Shown here: piece by piece, positions 17,746 through 25,696 of the stretch
How the letters are laid out: every line of letters starts with the position of its first letter
How positions within the stretch are numbered: position 1 is the stretch's first letter
NCBI GenBank assembly: GCA_900542525.1
Contig: UQNZ01000002.1
Coordinates: forward strand, 186,001-250,000
DNA from: an uncultured Eggerthella sp.
Lineage (GTDB): Bacteria; Actinomycetota; Coriobacteriia; Coriobacteriales; Eggerthellaceae
Direction of reading: 5' to 3'
Length of the DNA stretch: 64,000 nucleotides
Made by a program: the position numbers and the translations under genes
The notes under the pieces: model-generated
Databases searched by the model: none
Told to the model about the DNA's origin: nothing
What the model saw: only the letters and a program-made list of their open reading frames with translations

Positions 17746-17896
17746 GGAACCTGCTTTCGCTTAGGTAGGATGTCCCTCATGAGGCTTGTTGTGAGTATAA
17801 CAAACCTCACGTCCCCTACTGTCGAGGCGTTATAATTGCCTTACTGAGGGAAGCAAATCCCACAAAACTACGTGCATCACCTGAGCAAGGAGCAGC

Positions 17897-18952
17897 ATGT
17901 CTACCCCTATCAAAACGCTCTCGTTCGACCAGATCTACGAACTCTGCAACGAACTCGGCCAACCGCGCTACCGAGCTGAACAGCTTATTTCCTGGTTATT
18001 CATCAAACAGGCGAGTGGCTATGATGAGATGTCTAACTTACCAAAAGCTTTTCGATCAACTCTTACTGAAAACTATCCGCTCGTACCTGCTCGCTTGATC
18101 GATCGCCAGGTTTCTTCAGATGGTACGCGGAAATACTGTTTTGAACTGGCTGACGGAGCCCGGGTAGAAGCTGTGGGCATCCCTTCGATGCAAACCAATG
18201 CTTCAGGAGAACCAAGATCGCTTACGGTCTGTTTTTCAACGCAAGCAGGGTGCTCCATGCAATGTCTGTTCTGCGCAACTGGCAGCGAAGGGTTCACGAG
18301 GAACCTCTCATCAGGTGAAATGGTCGATCAAGTAGCCTTTATCCAAGAAGATTTCGGGTTACGCGTTTCCCATGTGGTATCCATGGGGCAAGGCGAGCCG
18401 TTCTTGAATTACGATGCTACCCTTCAGGCGCTCGATTTTCTGAACAATAAGAAAGGATTTGGTATTGGAGCGCGTCATATAACGATCTCAACTTGTGGCA
18501 TTATGTCAGGGATCGAGCGATTAGGAAACAACCCTCACCAATATACCCTCGCTATTTCACTTCACTCTGCTGAGCAAGTCGTGCGCGATATGCTCATGCC
18601 ACGTTGCAGTGCACAGCCCCTTTCTGAGCTCAAAAAGGCGCTTTGCACATATCAAGCAGCTTCCGGGCGCCGCGTGAGCCTCGAATATCTCATGATCGAT
18701 GGGGTAAATGATACGGAAACAGCACTTGAAGCGCTTATCTTCTTCACCCGCGATCTCATGTGCCATGTGAATTTGATCCCGCTCAATGCGGTCGATCATT
18801 CAAGCCTTCAGCCAAGCGCGCAAAATGTGATCGATCACTGGCAGAAGACGCTTTCATCTGCAGGAATAGAAACAACACTACGTAATTCACGCGGAGGCGA
18901 CATTGATGGGGCGTGTGGGCAACTCAAGAACAAACTTGCCCGATCAAATTAG
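17897..18952 (+). CDS. rlmN: 23S rRNA/tRNA m2A methyltransferase RlmN
   Basis: This 351-residue radical SAM enzyme methylates C2 of A2503 in 23S rRNA and A37 in some tRNAs. The cluster motif CSMQCLFCATG lies near residue 117, GEMVDQV and the SAM-binding MGQGEPFLNYD near 165 follow, and the second catalytic Cys is in the C-terminal GGDIDGACGQL near 340. The N-terminal RlmN domain (SFDQIYELCNELGQPRYRAEQL) is complete. AAGGAG before the ATG sets the start. A bidirectional terminator separates it from parB. Confidence 0.96.
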   Translation: MSTPIKTLSFDQIYELCNELGQPRYRAEQLISWLFIKQASGYDEMSNLPKAFRSTLTENYPLVPARLIDRQVSSDGTRKYCFELADGARVEAVGIPSMQTNASGEPRSLTVCFSTQAGCSMQCLFCATGSEGFTRNLSSGEMVDQVAFIQEDFGLRVSHVVSMGQGEPFLNYDATLQALDFLNNKKGFGIGARHITISTCGIMSGIERLGNNPHQYTLAISLHSAEQVVRDMLMPRCSAQPLSELKKALCTYQAASGRRVSLEYLMIDGVNDTETALEALIFFTRDLMCHVNLIPLNAVDHSSLQPSAQNVIDHWQKTLSSAGIETTLRNSRGGDIDGACGQLKNKLARSN

Positions 18953-18977
18953 ATCCTACGGGAAAGGCTTCTAGAAC

Positions 18978-19006
18978 AAAAAAGGGAGGAAAACCTCCCT
19001 TTTTCT
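18978..19006. terminator. Bidirectional terminator between rlmN and parB
   Basis: AAAAAGGGAGG and CCTCCCTTTTT form a stem with an AAAA loop, giving a T-run on both strands. It serves the convergent genes rlmN and parB. Confidence 0.9.
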
Positions 19007-19027
19007 TTTATCTACGTGCGCTGATGC

Positions 19028-20314
19028 TTAGTTTTTATGTTCACTGAGCACGGCAACGACGCGCTGTAGTTCGTCCTCGTCCTTAAATTGAATCTCGATC
19101 TTGTTCTTCCCCTGGACGGTTTTGACACGAACAGGAAGTTCAAGGATCTTCGACATGCTTCGCGCTGCCTTCTTGAAGCTCTGTGGAGTAGGAACACGTG
19201 AAGAAGGCGTGCTCGCTGCCTTTTCGCGACCAGCAAGCAAACGGGCGATCGCTTCGGTCTCACGAACGCTCAACTTCTCTTCCATGAGCTTGTTCGTGAG
19301 TGACTTCTTGCCCTCGAGCGTAGGAACAGACAGGATAGCGCGAGCATGTCCTGCCGTGATCTTCTCCTCGAAGAGAAGCTGCTGAGCCTCTTCAGGAAGG
19401 TCAAGGAGACGCAAAGCGTTAGCGATGGTCGATCGGCCCTTAGAAACGGTCTGAGCTACCTCAGACTGGGTCATACCTTTACGCTCCATGAGACGTTTGT
19501 AACCATACGCTTCTTCAATAGGGTTCAGGTCAGATCGCTGGATGTTCTCAACGAGTGCGGCCTCGAATGCTTCCGTATCGTTAGCAAGCCAGAAGCGAAC
19601 AGGAATCTTTTCCATACCAAGGCTGCGACACGCTTGCCAGCGGCGCTCTCCCGCAATGATCTCATAGCCATCGCCCGTCTTGCGAACAAGAATAGGCTGA
19701 AGCAAACCATGACGCTTGATCGAGTTTGCAAGCTCCTCGATTTCCTCTGGTTTGAAATTTGTGCGCGGCTGGTTCGGATTGGGATGAACTTGAATGAGCA
19801 AGACTTCACCCACCATGCCTTTTTCATCGTTTTCCCTAGATTTTGCAGCAGAAGCCACAGGAGCCGATTTAAGCGGATTATTCGCTTTAGGCAAACTTGC
19901 ACCCGACTTCTGCTGATTTTGAGCCTTAGACGGGTTCTCTGAAGGCTGATTTTTGTCACTCTTCGGACGAGCGGCAACAGGAGTTGCTCGCTTGGAAGAC
20001 GGAGCTTTTTTTGAAACAGAAGAGCTTACCGCAGGACGAGCTGCACGCTCAACGACCTTAGCATGCTCGATCGCATCTTCAGAGATGTAGATATCCGCGG
20101 ATGGTTTTGCAGCAGTCTCTTCAGTTAGCGCTTCTAGAGTAGCTGGTTCTACTGCTGATGAGGTTACCGCCTTTTCAGTAGAAGCAGCTTGCTTCGCTGC
20201 CTTTTGCTTAGATTCTTCAGCTTCTGCAGATCTGTTCTCGTTTGAAGCATAGGATGATGCGTCATTGAAAAGTGCACCAAGGCCTTTTCCTAAACCACTT
20301 TTTTGTTTAGCCAC
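19028..20314 (-). CDS. parB: Chromosome-partitioning protein ParB (CTPase)
   Basis: This 428-residue protein binds parS, spreads as a CTP-dependent clamp and recruits SMC. It opens with the usual KSGLGKGLGALF segment, followed by a 150-residue Ala/Ser/Lys-rich disordered stretch that is longer than average. The N-terminal CTP domain starts near 175 (IQVHPNPNQPRTNF) with GERRW near 228 and ENIQRSDLNPIEEA near 260. The HTH spans MTQSEVAQTVSKGRSTIANALRL split over about 285-305. A C-terminal dimerisation segment ends the protein. The GTG start follows GAGG and overlaps parA by eight bases, so translation is coupled. Confidence 0.96.
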   Translation of the reverse strand: MAKQKSGLGKGLGALFNDASSYASNENRSAEAEESKQKAAKQAASTEKAVTSSAVEPATLEALTEETAAKPSADIYISEDAIEHAKVVERAARPAVSSSVSKKAPSSKRATPVAARPKSDKNQPSENPSKAQNQQKSGASLPKANNPLKSAPVASAAKSRENDEKGMVGEVLLIQVHPNPNQPRTNFKPEEIEELANSIKRHGLLQPILVRKTGDGYEIIAGERRWQACRSLGMEKIPVRFWLANDTEAFEAALVENIQRSDLNPIEEAYGYKRLMERKGMTQSEVAQTVSKGRSTIANALRLLDLPEEAQQLLFEEKITAGHARAILSVPTLEGKKSLTNKLMEEKLSVRETEAIARLLAGREKAASTPSSRVPTPQSFKKAARSMSKILELPVRVKTVQGKNKIEIQFKDEDELQRVVAVLSEHKN

Positions 20315-21371
20315 GTTGTATCACCTCTTGGGCAAGTTCGTTATAAGCTTCAGTGCCTTTGTTTTCAGGAGCATATTCGATGATAGGCTGACCATAACTG
20401 GGAGCCTCAGAAAGTTTGACCGTGCGCGGAATGAGCGTTTTGAAAACAGTATCACCAAAGAACGAACGCACCTCGTCCACAACCTGCTTGGAAAGATTCG
20501 TGCGTGAATCATACATCGTGAGGACAATGCCATAGATATCCAAACTTGGATTGAGAACACTTTTGACACGTTTCATCGAATCAAGAAGTTTTGTCACACC
20601 TTCAAGTGCATAGAACTCACACTGAATTGGAATAAGAAGCTTATCGGCTGCAACCAAAGCATTGATCGTGAGCAAGCCAAGCGAAGGCGGGCAGTCAATA
20701 AGAATGTAGTCATAACGACCACGTAAACTGCCAAGAGCGTTCTTGAGACGATTCTCGCGCGCCATCTCGTTCACTAATTCAACTTCGGCACCAGCAAGAC
20801 TGATCGTAGAAGGAAGAACGTCTACCCCTTTACCCACTTTTGCAAGGATAACGTCCTCAACGGGGGTTTCACCAAGAAGCACGTTATAGACGCACTGGCC
20901 AATATCGCGCTTATCGATGCCATACCCGCTTGTTGCATTTCCCTGGGGGTCGAGATCAACGAGCAATACTTCCTTGCCTGCAGCACCAAGAGCAGCAGCG
21001 AGATTTACCGCAGTCGTAGACTTACCTACACCGCCCTTTTGATTGATGATAGCAAGAATCTTCGTTTGCCCAATAATATGCGAAACAGGACCTTTTTCCC
21101 TGAACGGTACATATGAGGGCCCTTCGTCGAATTCTTCATCGATTTCTTCGACTACAACACTGCCTTGCCCTGCTGGCACAGTTATCTCTTCATGAGCAAC
21201 TTCTTCATACGGTGAAGTTGGAACAGCTACATCACGTTCAATAACTTGAGCAGTTTCGTTGAGCTCTTCGAAGTTTTGATAGCCAGGATCGGCTGGTTGA
21301 GATGCTTTCGGTTCGTAAGGCGAAGTCGGTGCTGGTTTTGTATTGCGTTTAAGACTATCAAGTAATCCCAC
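20307..21371 (-). CDS. parA: Chromosome-partitioning ATPase ParA/Soj
   Basis: This 354-residue ATPase partners ParB in origin segregation. The deviant Walker A KGGVGKST lies near 112-119, Walker B DLDPQGN near 143, and VLIDCPPSLGLL-type and ECEFYALEGV motifs follow. A 100-residue acidic extension precedes the ATPase core and holds two copies of PTSPYE plus GPSYVPF, unusual for Soj. AAAGGAG lies five bases before a GTG at 21371, which I prefer to an ATG 15 bases upstream that would place this site inside the gene. A parS site overlaps its promoter. Confidence 0.95.
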   Translation of the reverse strand: MGLLDSLKRNTKPAPTSPYEPKASQPADPGYQNFEELNETAQVIERDVAVPTSPYEEVAHEEITVPAGQGSVVVEEIDEEFDEGPSYVPFREKGPVSHIIGQTKILAIINQKGGVGKSTTAVNLAAALGAAGKEVLLVDLDPQGNATSGYGIDKRDIGQCVYNVLLGETPVEDVILAKVGKGVDVLPSTISLAGAEVELVNEMARENRLKNALGSLRGRYDYILIDCPPSLGLLTINALVAADKLLIPIQCEFYALEGVTKLLDSMKRVKSVLNPSLDIYGIVLTMYDSRTNLSKQVVDEVRSFFGDTVFKTLIPRTVKLSEAPSYGQPIIEYAPENKGTEAYNELAQEVIQRG

Positions 21372-21400
21372 GAACACTCCTTTCATGAAATATCACTGAA

Positions 21401-21429
21401 ATTATACCGATAAACTGTTTCACGTGAAA
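21401..21429 (-). promoter_or_regulatory. Probable parA promoter overlapping parS
   Basis: On the minus strand TATAAT (21401-21406) lies 17 bases after TTTCAC (21424-21429), a poor -35 that is itself the left half of the parS palindrome. ParB bound here would cover the -35, which suggests autoregulation of parAB. Confidence 0.6.
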
Positions 21430-21431
21430 CA
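21416..21431. promoter_or_regulatory. parS site (perfect)
   Basis: TGTTTCACGTGAAACA matches the consensus fully and lies between rsmG and parA, over the -35 of the likely parA promoter. Confidence 0.92.
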
Positions 21432-21454
21432 GCATATCGAGGAAATGTGCGTGG

Positions 21455-22138
21455 CTATACCTTATAGGGTCTTTTTTGTGCCATGCCTGGGCGTCGCGGT
21501 AACGAGACCAAAGGCTCTCTAACCTTTTCATACACTAGAATAGTGCGACTCGTTTCATTATCTGAAAGCTGTGTTGTTCGTAGTGAAACAAGTTTCATGC
21601 CTAGCTTTTTCTCAAGGCATGCTGCTTGTTCTAATTCTTCTTGTTCAATAGCCGCTTTATAACAAATAAGTTGCCCACCAAGAGAAAGCAACGGAACAGC
21701 AAGTTCAAGTAAGGAAGGAAGAGATGAAAGTGCTCGGGCAGTAATAACAGAAAATGATCCGGACATCTCAAGCGCGAGCTCTTCCGAACGCCCAGTATAC
21801 GTTGAAACCTGACCTTCAAGACCAAGCTTCTCGATCATGCGATCAAGAGCAGTAGTCTTTTTTGCAACAGAATCGACTAATACTATCTGTCGCCCTGATG
21901 CGATCGCTAGAGGGATTCCAGGAAACCCTCCTCCTGAACCAAGATCAGCAGCACGCCCTGAAGGAGCTTCTTTAAACTCTTGTAAGCCTACCAGGGAGTC
22001 TTCGATGTGCAGCAATTGTCCTTGCTGCCAATCAATGATGCGGGTAAGGTTCGATCTCTCGTTCTCTTTTAAAACAAGCTCTAAATGAAGATCGAGCAAC
22101 TTCCGCTGCTCGATCTGAAGTTCGGGTTGATGACCCAT
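21455..22138 (-). CDS. rsmG: 16S rRNA (guanine-527-N7)-methyltransferase RsmG
   Basis: This 227-residue SAM-dependent enzyme methylates G527 of 16S rRNA. LTRIIDWQQGQLLHIEDSL near the start, the SAM-binding DLGSGGGFPGIPLAI near 68-82, VDSVAKKTTALD and VITARALSSLPSLLE are family hallmarks. AAGGA five bases before the ATG fits the start. It sits in the usual place between jag and parA, with a perfect parS just upstream and another downstream. Loss of this enzyme gives low-level streptomycin resistance in other bacteria. Confidence 0.95.
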   Translation of the reverse strand: MGHQPELQIEQRKLLDLHLELVLKENERSNLTRIIDWQQGQLLHIEDSLVGLQEFKEAPSGRAADLGSGGGFPGIPLAIASGRQIVLVDSVAKKTTALDRMIEKLGLEGQVSTYTGRSEELALEMSGSFSVITARALSSLPSLLELAVPLLSLGGQLICYKAAIEQEELEQAACLEKKLGMKLVSLRTTQLSDNETSRTILVYEKVREPLVSLPRRPGMAQKRPYKV

Positions 22139-22150
22139 GATATTCCTTAC

Positions 22151-22166
22151 TGTTTCACGTGAAACA
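22151..22166. promoter_or_regulatory. parS site (perfect)
   Basis: TGTTTCACGTGAAACA exactly fills the gap between the jag stop codon and the rsmG ribosome-binding site. Confidence 0.92.
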
Positions 22167-22763
22167 TTAAACAGGCGTAACGACTACACGACGACCATGA
22201 CCTTCGCCTTCTGAGTGCGTCTCAACTTCAGGATTATCACGCAAGGTGATATGAATGATACGACGCTCATACGGTGTCATTGGACGAAGTGCAATCTTCT
22301 TATCTTGAGAAACAGCACGACGGGCAGCATTTTCTGCAATAGATTCAAGTTTTTGACGCTGACGAGCTTTATACCCCTCAACATCGATCACAACAGGATA
22401 ACGGAACCCTATCTTGCGTGAAGTGATAACAGAGATAAGGAATTGTAGCGAATCGAGCGTACGACCATGACGACCAATAAGCACCGCAAGATCGTCACCA
22501 GTGATATCAAGAATCAGTTCGCCTTCATCACCTTCATACTCATCGATCGTAACCTGACCGACGTTAAAATACTTCAGGATATCTTTAAGAGCTGCAATGG
22601 CGGTATCAGCAACAAGATCGAGCTCTTCATCAGTGAGCGCTTGTTTAGGAGCGTTCTCATCTTCCACCTGATCGATCGTCTGTTCTTCTGCTTGTTCAGC
22701 AAGAGCTTGTTCATCTTCTTCAAGCGATTGAAGCTCTTCACCTTCTAGAATTTCGTCAGTCAT
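22167..22763 (-). CDS. jag: Jag/KhpB RNA-binding protein (KH + R3H)
   Basis: This 198-residue cytosolic protein has an acidic N-terminal stretch, a KH domain (about 85-140, with GRHGRTLDSLQFL as its GxxG-type loop) and an R3H domain (about 145-195, RRAVSQDKKIALRPMTPYERR with the R-x3-H core at RRIIH). The N-terminal Jag domain common in Firmicutes is missing and replaced by a Glu-rich segment. KhpB proteins bind many mRNAs and affect cell division and elongation. It lies downstream of yidC on the same strand, as in most Gram-positive genomes. AAGGAG precedes the ATG. Confidence 0.93.
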   Translation of the reverse strand: MTDEILEGEELQSLEEDEQALAEQAEEQTIDQVEDENAPKQALTDEELDLVADTAIAALKDILKYFNVGQVTIDEYEGDEGELILDITGDDLAVLIGRHGRTLDSLQFLISVITSRKIGFRYPVVIDVEGYKARQRQKLESIAENAARRAVSQDKKIALRPMTPYERRIIHITLRDNPEVETHSEGEGHGRRVVVTPV

Positions 22764-22852
22764 ATTTCTCCTTAATATTCAAATCTCCCAAGATGAGAGG
22801 AGCCCATAAATGAAACATGGACGATAGTTTCCTAACGCCCATGCTTGATCAG

Positions 22853-23626
22853 TTATTTTGCTTTCTTAGTTGGACGGGGCTTTTTAGCCTTACGTGTAAC
22901 GTCCACTTTAACCGGCTTGACTTCAGCTTCAAGCGCTTCACGCTCTCGATCCTTACGACGAAGAATACTAAGTGTGATCTGCTGCTGCGCAACAGCGAAA
23001 ACTGAAGAAGTGGCCCAGAACAACAACACGCCTGCGGGGGAGCCCCAACCAATCCAGAGCATCATAAGCGTCATGATGACCATCATGAAGATCTGCTGAT
23101 TCTTCTGCGGATTGTTCGTTCCTTTTTGCTGAAGCAAGGTAGGAAGGAAGGTCGCACCTGCAAAGACGATGAGTAGGATTCCATAAGGAATGAAGGGACC
23201 AACACCAACCGACCATGCGTTTGCTGGAGAAGCAACGAGGTTTGGCAGGATGTTGTAGAACGTATACTCAGAACCACCAGTACGTGTATTCATATCGTAC
23301 AGTACTTGGAACAGCGCGATGAAGATCGGCATCTGTAGGATCATCGGCAAACAACCAGCAAGCGGGTTAAAACCTGATTCAGCATAAAGCTTCTGCATTT
23401 CCGCAGATTGACGCTGTTTATCATCAGCATACTTCGTCTGAATCTCCTGCATAAGCGGGCTGAATTTTTGCATTTGGAATGTTGATTTGATCTGTTTCTG
23501 CATAAGCGGAAACAAGATCAAGCGGAAGATAAGAGTAACGATAACGATGGCAAGACCCCAGTCATGCACAAAGTTATAGAAGAACTCAATACAGATAAAT
23601 ATTGCGTCCTTAAACGCGTCCCACAT
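22853..23626 (-). CDS. yidC: Membrane protein insertase YidC
   Basis: This 257-residue Oxa1-family protein inserts proteins into the cytoplasmic membrane, alone or with Sec. Five membrane segments are visible, with the substrate-groove Arg in IFRLILFPL near residue 34 and the QKQIKSTFQMQKFSPLMQEI hairpin after it. GFNPLAGCLPMILQMPIF is the conserved second helix. There is neither a cleavable signal with a lipobox nor the large periplasmic domain of Gram-negative forms. The tail is strongly basic (KAKKPRPTKKAK), as expected for ribosome contact. It lies 13 bases after yidD. Confidence 0.96.
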   Translation of the reverse strand: MWDAFKDAIFICIEFFYNFVHDWGLAIVIVTLIFRLILFPLMQKQIKSTFQMQKFSPLMQEIQTKYADDKQRQSAEMQKLYAESGFNPLAGCLPMILQMPIFIALFQVLYDMNTRTGGSEYTFYNILPNLVASPANAWSVGVGPFIPYGILLIVFAGATFLPTLLQQKGTNNPQKNQQIFMMVIMTLMMLWIGWGSPAGVLLFWATSSVFAVAQQQITLSILRRKDREREALEAEVKPVKVDVTRKAKKPRPTKKAK

Positions 23627-23639
23627 TATGTGTGTCCTC

Positions 23640-23915
23640 TCAGTCTCTATCTCCCAGTTTCAGTGAGAAAGTCTCGGGGACCGGATCGTATCCGTAATCA
23701 CCGCCTGGGTGACATCTTACTATTCTTCTTATGCTGAGATAAGAACCTTTTATAAAACCAAAGCGTTTGAGTGCAGTAATACTATATTCCGAGCAGGTTG
23801 GTATAAAGCGACATGACGGAGGTAGTATCGGTGAAAGGGCTACGCGATAGAACTTCACACAAAGTACTGCAATGGTACAAGGAATCGACTTAAGAATTGT
23901 CCAAAACTTCCTCAT
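23640..23915 (-). CDS. yidD: Membrane protein insertion efficiency factor YidD
   Basis: This 91-residue amphipathic protein has the family core SCRFIPTCSEYSITALKRFG and the HPGGDYGYDPVP end, with all conserved cysteines. It helps YidC-mediated insertion at the inner membrane face. It lies between rnpA and yidC, the standard order, with 33 bases after rnpA and 13 before yidC. The start ATG is preceded only by a weak site, which suggests coupling. Confidence 0.95.
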   Translation of the reverse strand: MRKFWTILKSIPCTIAVLCVKFYRVALSPILPPSCRFIPTCSEYSITALKRFGFIKGSYLSIRRIVRCHPGGDYGYDPVPETFSLKLGDRD

Positions 23916-23948
23916 CGCACTCTACCTCACAAGAATGAGCCTCTTCGA

Positions 23949-24302
23949 TCAGGTCTCTTGTTCGTTTCCTTGAGCCGCTACTTTACGAAGTGAGCTCATT
24001 ATTCTCATGCCTTCATCTTGTAACTTCTGATAGGGAAGTTGCAAGATTCTGCGCTTTGCAAGAAAGACAATATCAAAGCCTGAAATTGATCCGCCAAGAT
24101 CAGTACAGAGTGCCCTCATCCGCCGTTTTGCAGCATTACGCCAAACTGCATTACCGTTCTTTTTTCCTGCTATAAAAGCAACACGACCAGAAGGGCCGTG
24201 TTGAGCATCAAGCACGATCAACGTCATACCTGAAGTGTTATAGCGTTTACCGTACGTAAAGATAGAGGAAATTTCAGTGGAGGATTTTATCGTATTACGC
24301 AC
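23949..24302 (-). CDS. rnpA: Ribonuclease P protein component
   Basis: This 117-residue basic protein is the protein subunit of RNase P, which matures tRNA 5' ends. The signature helix is intact as GNAVWRNAAKRRMRALC near residues 50-66 (family pattern K-x-G-N-A-V-x-R-N-x-x-K-R-x-x-R). The N-terminal KSSTEISSIFTYGKRY is also typical. It starts with GTG 21 bases after the rpmH stop and has no clear ribosome-binding site, so it probably depends on rpmH translation. RNase P RNA itself is not in the window. Confidence 0.94.
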   Translation of the reverse strand: MRNTIKSSTEISSIFTYGKRYNTSGMTLIVLDAQHGPSGRVAFIAGKKNGNAVWRNAAKRRMRALCTDLGGSISGFDIVFLAKRRILQLPYQKLQDEGMRIMSSLRKVAAQGNEQET

Positions 24303-24323
24303 AAGTTCGGTAAAAGCTGCTGG

Positions 24324-24458
24324 TTAGACACACAGACGCTTACGACCCTTAGCACGGCGAGCGGAGAGAACCGCACGACCGCCTTTGGTAGACATACGAG
24401 CACGGAAACCATGCGTTTTTGCACGCTTGTGTTTATTGGGTTGATAGGTACGCTTCAT
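24324..24458 (-). CDS. rpmH: 50S ribosomal protein L34
   Basis: This 44-residue, very basic protein starts MKRTYQPNKHKRAKTHGF and continues RARMSTKGGRAVLSARRAKG, the highly conserved L34 sequence. AAAGGA precedes the ATG. It heads the leftward origin operon rpmH-rnpA-yidD-yidC-jag, with a near-consensus promoter just upstream. Confidence 0.98.
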   Translation of the reverse strand: MKRTYQPNKHKRAKTHGFRARMSTKGGRAVLSARRAKGRKRLCV

Positions 24459-24491
24459 TACCTGTCCTTTCAAATCATGTGTAGCCTAAAA

Positions 24492-24520
24492 ATTGTAGAA
24501 ATACTTAATCTGAAAGTCAA
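24492..24520 (-). promoter_or_regulatory. rpmH promoter
   Basis: On the minus strand TTGACT (24515-24520), a 17-base spacer and TACAAT (24492-24497) lie 34 bases before the rpmH ATG, in the 72-base gap to the PEBP gene. Confidence 0.75.
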
Positions 24521-24530
24521 TCTATAACAT

Positions 24531-25043
24531 CTATGAACGGCTCATAACATCATACTCAGCGGTTTCGATGATATGATCTTTCATTGCCCAGTGAAGTTGG
24601 TTAAAGAAATATCCCTCAGCAAGATCGAGATGATCATCAAGCGCATAAACACGTAACGTATACGTATGATCAGCATCGGGTGGGCGTGGGCCAACATAAG
24701 CTTGACCGACCGTAAGATCGTTATCTATCTCTTCCATATTACTAAAACAACTGTTGAATCCCTGCCGCCATTCAGGCTGTGGATTCTGGCTCGCATCTTC
24801 TGGAATAACACCAATATTCGGATCTATCTCACACATAAGCCAATGAATCCATGTAAACCCACAAACAGGAGTTGAGTCATAGTCGATAAAAGCAAGCGCA
24901 AGTGTTTGAGTTCCCTCGGGCACCTCTTCAATCGTAATAGGGAATGAACAGACGGCATGATCGTACTTACGATCAACAGCTGGAGAATACTTTCCATACT
25001 TATCAGGAAGAAAACCATTTTCTGTTGGAATAGATATCTTCAT
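24531..25043 (-). CDS. YbhB/YbcL family PEBP protein
   Basis: This 170-residue protein belongs to the phosphatidylethanolamine-binding/Raf-kinase-inhibitor-like family. The anion-site signatures are FIDYDSTPVCGFTWIHWL near 50-67 and YVGPRPPDADHTYTLRVYALD near 116-136. Bacterial members have no firm role. I place the start at an ATG (25043) after AAGGTGAT; a GTG three codons earlier would lie inside that site. Its location between rpmH and oriC is not part of the standard gene order. It has no signal peptide. Confidence 0.88.
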   Translation of the reverse strand: MKISIPTENGFLPDKYGKYSPAVDRKYDHAVCSFPITIEEVPEGTQTLALAFIDYDSTPVCGFTWIHWLMCEIDPNIGVIPEDASQNPQPEWRQGFNSCFSNMEEIDNDLTVGQAYVGPRPPDADHTYTLRVYALDDHLDLAEGYFFNQLHWAMKDHIIETAEYDVMSRS

Positions 25044-25696
25044 ATCGATCACCTTATTTCATTGAAGATCATACTTAGGTCATAACTTACGAGACCATCA
25101 TAAAGGAAGCAGAAAAGAAAGTTTTCAACAATACTATTTTGTATAAATGTTGATAATGTTGAAAAGTGTTTGTTTAATATATAAATCAATGTTGATTTCT
25201 TATCTCATTGTATTTTGTCAAGCGTTTTTCACCGAAATTTCGAGAAATCTTGTACATTATCTTTTTGATATTATTTGCGATACTAAGCGTTTGAACTGGT
25301 ATTTTATATAAATCACAACTGTCTTTAAAGAGCAAGAGAAAACTTATCGATTATTGATCTTCATTATTTGATCTACTACTTTTCCACGCTTTATCTTTGC
25401 TTTTTTTCTCATAAAACAACACTTAAGAACTGAAGTTTTCCATATTGTTCTTCCAAAACCCCTTGTTCTTCCATTATGCTTCAGATCATTTTTCACGTTT
25501 TTACACATTTTCTTAATAAATTGTTGAAAAAGCTGAAAATACGAGATGAAAAGGTTATAAAACTCAGAAATATGATGAAAATCAAATTGAATCTCGTCGA
25601 TATTTACTTAAAGACCCCTATATATTCACATAAACACGTATTATTATGTGAAAACCCGTGAAAAAAATTGGAAAGGCTCAAGGAGCAGCCATTACC
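25044..25696. other. AT-rich origin segment with DnaA-box cluster (left part of oriC)
   Basis: No gene is seen. DnaA-box variants occur as TTTTCAACA (25122-25130), TGTTGATAA directly followed by TGTTGAAAA (25148-25165), TGTTGATTT (25190-25198), TTTTCCACG (25380-25388), TTTTACACA (25499-25507) and TGTTGAAAA (25522-25530); a further TTTTCCACA lies at 26555-26563 before dnaA. The first three sites are tightly grouped. Several boxes have A instead of C at the second variable base, suggesting a genome-specific preference for TTTTCAACA. This looks like the upstream, DnaA-loading half of a bipartite origin. Confidence 0.75.
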
